Below, in pieces: positions 5,632 to 9,467 of a DNA stretch of 9,467 bases. How positions within the stretch are numbered: the first letter of the stretch is position 1; each line of letters begins with the position of its first letter. The notes beneath the pieces were generated by a model. That model was not told where the DNA came from and did no database searches. It saw only the letters and a program-made list of their open reading frames with translations. The DNA is from Oscillospiraceae bacterium (GTDB lineage Bacteria; Bacillota; Clostridia; Oscillospirales; Ruminococcaceae): the NCBI GenBank assembly GCA_029062865.1, contig JAIDPG010000261.1, forward strand, positions 1-9,467, written 5' to 3'. The translations under genes were made by a program, and so were the position numbers.

Positions 5632-8442
5632 TTATTCAAAGTTAAGCGTAACAACGTCCGCGCAGCGCTTGCAGAGATTCGGATATTTACTGTCGCTGCC
5701 AACGGTGTCGTCGAACTTCCAGCAGCGCTCGCACGCGCAGCCGGATTTCTTTGTAGCGGTAACGGAGCAAGCCGAGCCCTTGTATTCGCCCTCGCCGCCG
5801 ATATTTACCTTCACGCCCGAAACAATGCACGCGTCGGCAAGCCCGCTTTCAAGCGCCCTTACGCTCTCGTCGTTGGTGAAGATCTCAACCATTGCCTCAA
5901 GGGACTTTCCGATAACCTTGTCGGCGCGCTTGATCTCCAACGCCGCGAGAACGTCGTCTCTTATCGCGTGGATCTTCTCCCACTTCGCGTCGTCCGCCTT
6001 AACGCCCGTCTTTTCGGGCATCGGGTTGAAGATTACGGAGCGGAGATCGTCGTCCTTCTTATGCGGCATAAAGCCCCAGATCTCGTCGGCGGTATAGCAA
6101 AGGATAGGCGCGATGAGACGCACCAAGCTGTCCAGAATGATATACATCGCCGTCTGGACGGACTTTCTCGCGGGGGAATTTTTCGCCTCGCAATAGAGCA
6201 CGTCCTTGACAATATCGAGGTAGAAATTCGACATATCCACAACGCAGAAGCCGATAAGCGCGTGATAAGCGAGGTAATAATCGAACGCGTCATACGCGGC
6301 TCTCACCTTTTCGATAACGCCGTCGAGCTTGGAGATCGCCCACTTGTCAACGTCGCGGAGATCGTCAAGAGCAACCATTTCGGTGTTCGGGTCGAAGCCC
6401 TTGTCATCGCCGAGGTTTCCGAGAATATAGCGCGCGGTATTTCTGATCTTGCGGTAGCTCTCGGAGAGCTGCTTGAGCATATCCTTTGAAACGCGAATGT
6501 CCGCGTGATAATCGAGCGATGCCACCCAAAGGCGCAGAACGTCCGCGCCGAACTCCTTGATGACCTCCTCGGGGAAAATCTGGTTGCCCTTGGATTTATG
6601 CATCTGCTGACCGTTTCCGTCAACAACCCAGCCGTGCGTGCAGACTGCCTTATACGGCGCTCTGCCCGTCGTTGCTACAGAAGTGAGCAGACTCGACTGG
6701 AACCAGCCTCTGTATTGGTCACAGCCCTCAAGATACATATCCGCGGGCCACGAAAGCTCGGGGCGTTCCTTCAAAACAGCAGCGTGAGAGCAGCCGCTGT
6801 CGAACCAAACGTCGAAAATATCCATTTCCTTGCGGAATTTCCCGCAGCCGCACTCGCACTTAATGTCGGCGGGGATAAACTCCGAAGCGTCCTTCGCGTA
6901 CCAAGCGTCGGAGCTTTCCTCGCGGAAAAGCTTCGAAATAGCCGCGATGGTGTTGTCATTAACGATAGTCTTGCCGCAATCCTCGCAATAAAGGATAGGG
7001 ATCGGCACGCCCCAGCGTCTCTGGCGGGAAATGCACCAGTCCGAACGCATATTCACCATGTTCTTAATGCGCTCCTCGCCCCACTCGGGAATCCACTGAA
7101 CCTCTTCGATCGCCTTGATAGTCTGCGGCTTGAACATATCAACGTTGCAGAACCACTGGTCGGTCGCGCGGTAGATGATAGGCTCGTGGCAGCGCCAGCA
7201 ATGCGGGTACGGGTGGACGATCTTCTGCATCGCGAGCAGCGTATTGTCGTCCTCAAGGCGCTGCGCTATTACCTTGTTCGCGTCGGAAGTTTTCAAGCCT
7301 TTAAACTCGCCAGCCTCGTCCGTCATCATTCCCTTTTCGTCAACGGGCACGATGATCTTGAACATTCCCTTATACTCGGGCTTCATGCAGACCTCAAAGT
7401 CCTCCACGCCGAAGCCCGGTGCGGTATGAACGCAGCCTGTGCCGCTGTCGAGCGTTACGTGGCTGCCGTTGATCACATACGATTTTCTCCCCATAAACGG
7501 GTGGTCGGTCTCAATAAGGTCGAGATCCTGACCCAAAAAGCTCCCGACGGTGCTGTATTTCTTTATGCCGACCGCCGACATAACGGTGTCAACAAGCTCC
7601 TTCGCCATAAGGAGATACTCGCCGTTGGAGCGGCTCTCCTCGTCCTCTACCTTGACGAACGTGTACTCGTAATTCGGACCCAAGCAGATAGCGAGGTTGC
7701 CCGGGAGCGTCCACGTAGTCGTCGTCCAGATAACGACAAACGCCTTCTTCAAGTCAATCCCCAAAGAAGCGAACTTGCCCTTGTCGTCTGTAATCGGAAA
7801 CTTAACGTAGATCGAATAACACGGATCGTCCTGATACTCGATCTCCGCCTCGGCAAGCGCGGTGTTGCAGTCGGCGCACCAATAAACAGGCTTCAAGCCC
7901 TTGTAGATGTAGCCCTTTTTGTACATCTCGCCGAATACTTCAACCTGCTTTGCCTCGAAAGCGGGGTTTATCGTGAGGTACGGGTCATCGAAGTCTCCCC
8001 AAACGCCAAGCCGCTTGAACTGCTTCTTCTGATCGTCGAGGCAGGACAGCGCGAACTGACGGCAGCTCTTACGGAGCTCCACGGGGTCGACCGCGCCGTT
8101 GTCAAGTCCGAGCTGCTTGATAGCTCTCAGCTCGATAGGCAGACCGTGACAATCCCAGCCGGGAACATAATTCGCGTTGAACCCGGTCATCGCCTTGTAT
8201 TTTACGATAATATCCTTAAGCACCTTATTGAGCGCGGTGCCGAGGTGAATGTTTCCGTTCGCGTAGGGAGGACCGTCGTGAAACGTATAGGACGGCTTGT
8301 CCTTATTCTTCTCGACGAGCGCGTAATACATACGCTCCTTTTCCCACTTCTCCAGCATCTCGGGCTCTCTTTTCGGAAGATTTCCGCGCATCGGGAAATC
8401 CGTCTGCGGCAGATTTACGGTGCTGTTAAGATCGACTGACAT
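5632..8442 (-). CDS. ileS: isoleucyl-tRNA synthetase
   Basis: Class I aminoacyl-tRNA synthetase that attaches isoleucine to tRNA-Ile in the cytosol and edits misactivated valine. The 936 residues match the bacterial zinc-containing form (about 920-940). Order of parts: the HIGH-type nucleotide site, here PYANGNIHLGTALNK (59-73); GWDCHGLPIE (95-104); the CP1 editing domain with TTTTWTLPGN (240-249) and GTGCVHTAPGFGVEDF (334-349); DVWFDSG before the active-site fold closes; the KMSKS-type loop, here QMHKSKGN (613-620); the anticodon-binding helical domain; and a C-terminal zinc finger with Cys904/Cys907 and Cys924/Cys927. The active-site motifs are HLGT and MHKSK instead of textbook HIGH and KMSKS; the key His66 and Lys616 remain. 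The ATG at 8440-8442 has GAGGAG nine bases upstream. It lies between divIVA and lspA as in Bacillus. The 106-base leader shows no T-box sequence. Confidence 0.98.
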   Translation of the reverse strand: MSVDLNSTVNLPQTDFPMRGNLPKREPEMLEKWEKERMYYALVEKNKDKPSYTFHDGPPYANGNIHLGTALNKVLKDIIVKYKAMTGFNANYVPGWDCHGLPIELRAIKQLGLDNGAVDPVELRKSCRQFALSCLDDQKKQFKRLGVWGDFDDPYLTINPAFEAKQVEVFGEMYKKGYIYKGLKPVYWCADCNTALAEAEIEYQDDPCYSIYVKFPITDDKGKFASLGIDLKKAFVVIWTTTTWTLPGNLAICLGPNYEYTFVKVEDEESRSNGEYLLMAKELVDTVMSAVGIKKYSTVGSFLGQDLDLIETDHPFMGRKSYVINGSHVTLDSGTGCVHTAPGFGVEDFEVCMKPEYKGMFKIIVPVDEKGMMTDEAGEFKGLKTSDANKVIAQRLEDDNTLLAMQKIVHPYPHCWRCHEPIIYRATDQWFCNVDMFKPQTIKAIEEVQWIPEWGEERIKNMVNMRSDWCISRQRRWGVPIPILYCEDCGKTIVNDNTIAAISKLFREESSDAWYAKDASEFIPADIKCECGCGKFRKEMDIFDVWFDSGCSHAAVLKERPELSWPADMYLEGCDQYRGWFQSSLLTSVATTGRAPYKAVCTHGWVVDGNGQQMHKSKGNQIFPEEVIKEFGADVLRLWVASLDYHADIRVSKDMLKQLSESYRKIRNTARYILGNLGDDKGFDPNTEMVALDDLRDVDKWAISKLDGVIEKVRAAYDAFDYYLAYHALIGFCVVDMSNFYLDIVKDVLYCEAKNSPARKSVQTAMYIILDSLVRLIAPILCYTADEIWGFMPHKKDDDLRSVIFNPMPEKTGVKADDAKWEKIHAIRDDVLAALEIKRADKVIGKSLEAMVEIFTNDESVRALESGLADACIVSGVKVNIGGEGEYKGSACSVTATKKSGCACERCWKFDDTVGSDSKYPNLCKRCADVVTLNFE

Positions 8443-8516
8443 AAAAGTTATCTCCTCAATGTTTTTTTGTGTTTTAATTCGGGATTGCTCTCGCCTTATT
8501 CCCTGTAATTAAGACG

Positions 8517-8543
8517 CTATTCCCCGCCTCGGCGGGGAAATAG
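8517..8543 (-). terminator. GC-rich hairpin downstream of divIVA, probable terminator or processing site
   Basis: CTATT plus CCCCGCC (8517-8528) pairs with GGCGGGG (8531-8537) and AATAG (8539-8543), leaving one bulged base and a very short loop. The stem begins six bases after the divIVA stop codon in the direction of transcription. Strong GC pairing and position fit an intrinsic terminator. However, the following bases (CGTCTTAATTAC) are not a convincing U-tract, so termination may be partial and ileS may be reached by read-through. No -35/-10 pair is obvious between this hairpin and ileS. Confidence 0.5.
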
Positions 8544-8548
8544 TTTAT

Positions 8549-9467
8549 TTAATCCTTGTTTCCGTTGTTCTTCCCGAACTTCAGATTTTCGTGGCGAGCG
8601 ACCTGCGTTGTGTCGGAGTTGAAGAACGGCAGATTGTCCGTGGTTTTATCGCCGGCGGGAACGGCGCCCTTGTGCTTCTTCCCTCCGGATTTAGCCGCGG
8701 GCTGCTGGAGCGGCGAGTTAGCGGGCTGAACGGGCGTTGTCTCCGCAAGCACGGGAGCCTGCTCGGGAATAGCGGGCTGAACGGGCGCGGACTTCGCTGA
8801 CTTTGCCTCCGCTGCCGCCTTCGCCTGAGCCTCCTTCAGCTTCTGCTGAGCAGCGGCGTTCTTTGCCGCCTCAGCCTTAGCCTTCGCGGCTCTCTGCTCT
8901 TCTTCCTTTTTGCGCTCCTGCTCGCGTCTCTCGGCTTCCTCGGCGGTTCTCTTTATAAACTCGTTCTCAACCTGGTCGGGCATCGCCTCGATAACCTCGA
9001 TCTGCGCGCGGTAAGCCGCGAGAATCTTCTCTCTGTATTCGAGAACCTCTTTTCTCGTATTGCGGAGTATCTCTTCCTGGATAGCCTGCTGCTTGTCCAT
9101 TGCCGCCTTTATTTCCGCGGCTTTATCGTTAGCGTCCTTTATCGTCTTTTCCGCGGTAGAATCCGCCTCGGATCTGGTTTTCTCGGAATACTCGTTAGCG
9201 TCGTTTACAAGTCTCTCGGACTTCGCCTTGCTTTCCGCAAGGAGCTTTTCAACCTTCTCCTTCGTCTCCTTCGTGAGCTTCTCCGCCGAAGCCTTGCTCT
9301 CCGCGACTATCGCATTGCCCTGCTTCTGCGCGATGAGAAGCGCGTCCTTAAGCGCGTCCTCGTCCTCGCGGTACTCGCGTATCTTATCAGCGAGCACCTC
9401 AAGCTTGCGCTCGAGCTCGTTTTTTTCCTTCTGAAGCGCGGCGAACTCGTCGGACACCTCGCGGAGA
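8549..9467 (-). CDS. divIVA: DivIVA-family cell pole/division protein, 5' end beyond the window
   Basis: DivIVA proteins bind curved membrane with their N-terminus and scaffold division, polar or wall-synthesis proteins through long coiled coils. The visible 305 residues begin LREVSDEFAALQKEKNELE, matching the stretch after the conserved VDEFL of the family. The frame is open to the edge, so the GTG at 9455-9457 is an internal Val codon and about 25 residues are missing. EDALKDALLIAQK (9367-9329) and YREKILAAYRAQIEVIEA (near 9037-8981) correspond to conserved parts of the first and second coils. Between them lie three 22-residue repeats (9107-9304). Then come a highly charged Ala/Glu/Lys helix, a Pro/Gln linker with two PVQPA copies, a basic KSGGKKHKG patch, and a tail ending NLKFGKNNGNKD. 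Bacillus DivIVA has only 164 residues, so this is a long form. Position upstream of ileS supports the call. Confidence 0.92.
   Translation of the reverse strand, partial: LREVSDEFAALQKEKNELERKLEVLADKIREYREDEDALKDALLIAQKQGNAIVAESKASAEKLTKETKEKVEKLLAESKAKSERLVNDANEYSEKTRSEADSTAEKTIKDANDKAAEIKAAMDKQQAIQEEILRNTRKEVLEYREKILAAYRAQIEVIEAMPDQVENEFIKRTAEEAERREQERKKEEEQRAAKAKAEAAKNAAAQQKLKEAQAKAAAEAKSAKSAPVQPAIPEQAPVLAETTPVQPANSPLQQPAAKSGGKKHKGAVPAGDKTTDNLPFFNSDTTQVARHENLKFGKNNGNKD

Noticed and set aside
5606..6097. 163-codon plus-strand frame preceded by a good-looking AGGAGG site
   Set aside because: The AGGAGG is one arm of the 5594-5618 hairpin. The product is a Ser/Leu-rich shadow of the ileS 3' end with no family resemblance.
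6505..8439. 644-codon plus-strand open frame antisense to ileS
   Set aside because: It mirrors ileS codon by codon. It has an Arg/Val/Leu-rich composition with no recognisable domain, and ileS is certain. Long antisense frames are expected opposite GC-rich genes with biased third positions.
9060..9434. 124-codon plus-strand Ser/Phe/Ala-rich frame resembling a membrane protein
   Set aside because: It is the antisense of the Glu/Lys/Ala coiled coil of DivIVA, which necessarily reads as Ser/Phe/Leu; it is not a gene.
9455..9457. GTG as the start codon of the DivIVA gene
   Set aside because: The frame stays open to the window edge and the preceding codons read Leu-Arg-Glu, matching the region after VDEFL in DivIVA. 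This is an internal valine.

Overview
This window looks like chromosomal housekeeping DNA from a moderately high-GC anaerobic Firmicute, most likely a Clostridia member of the Ruminococcus/Oscillospiraceae type. Three things suggest this: the gene order divIVA-ileS-lspA-pseudouridine synthase, which is the classic Firmicutes arrangement; a transketolase made as a separate N-terminal subunit; and strong AGGAG-type ribosome binding sites with occasional TTG and GTG starts. All eight genes I accept lie on the minus strand, so the window is transcribed from its right end to its left end. The long plus-strand reading frames are antisense shadows.

Right to left: 8549-9467 is a DivIVA-family cell pole/division protein whose first codons lie beyond the right edge. 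A GC-rich hairpin follows its stop. ileS (5632-8442) encodes isoleucyl-tRNA synthetase and has a short leader with no recognisable T-box. A small hairpin separates ileS from lspA (5009-5566, lipoprotein signal peptidase, TTG start). Then come, almost without gaps, an RluA/RluD-family pseudouridine synthase (4113-5006), a leucine-rich-repeat protein (3341-4102, GTG start), a Cof-type HAD phosphatase (2507-3316) and a protein of unknown function with a Pro/Gln-rich linker (1790-2494). Spacing of 2, 10, 24 and 12 bases suggests that lspA through the 1790-2494 gene form one operon with translational coupling.

The left third is less uniform. An acidic orphan gene (1017-1679) sits between two structured intergenic sequences: an imperfect palindrome at 1703-1792 and a nested, terminally inverted palindromic element at 838-951. 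The element lies just upstream of the transketolase N-terminal subunit gene (1-815), which runs off the left edge only a few codons before its expected end.

Functionally, the conserved block combines cell-pole/division placement (DivIVA), charging of tRNA-Ile, lipoprotein maturation and rRNA modification. The tail genes (LRR, HAD, unknown) are lineage-specific additions where Bacillus has pyrR. I found no mobile-element genes, CRISPR array, rRNA or tRNA. No clearly new multi-gene system is visible. The most unusual material is the pair of intergenic palindromes around the orphan gene and the architecture of the DivIVA protein.
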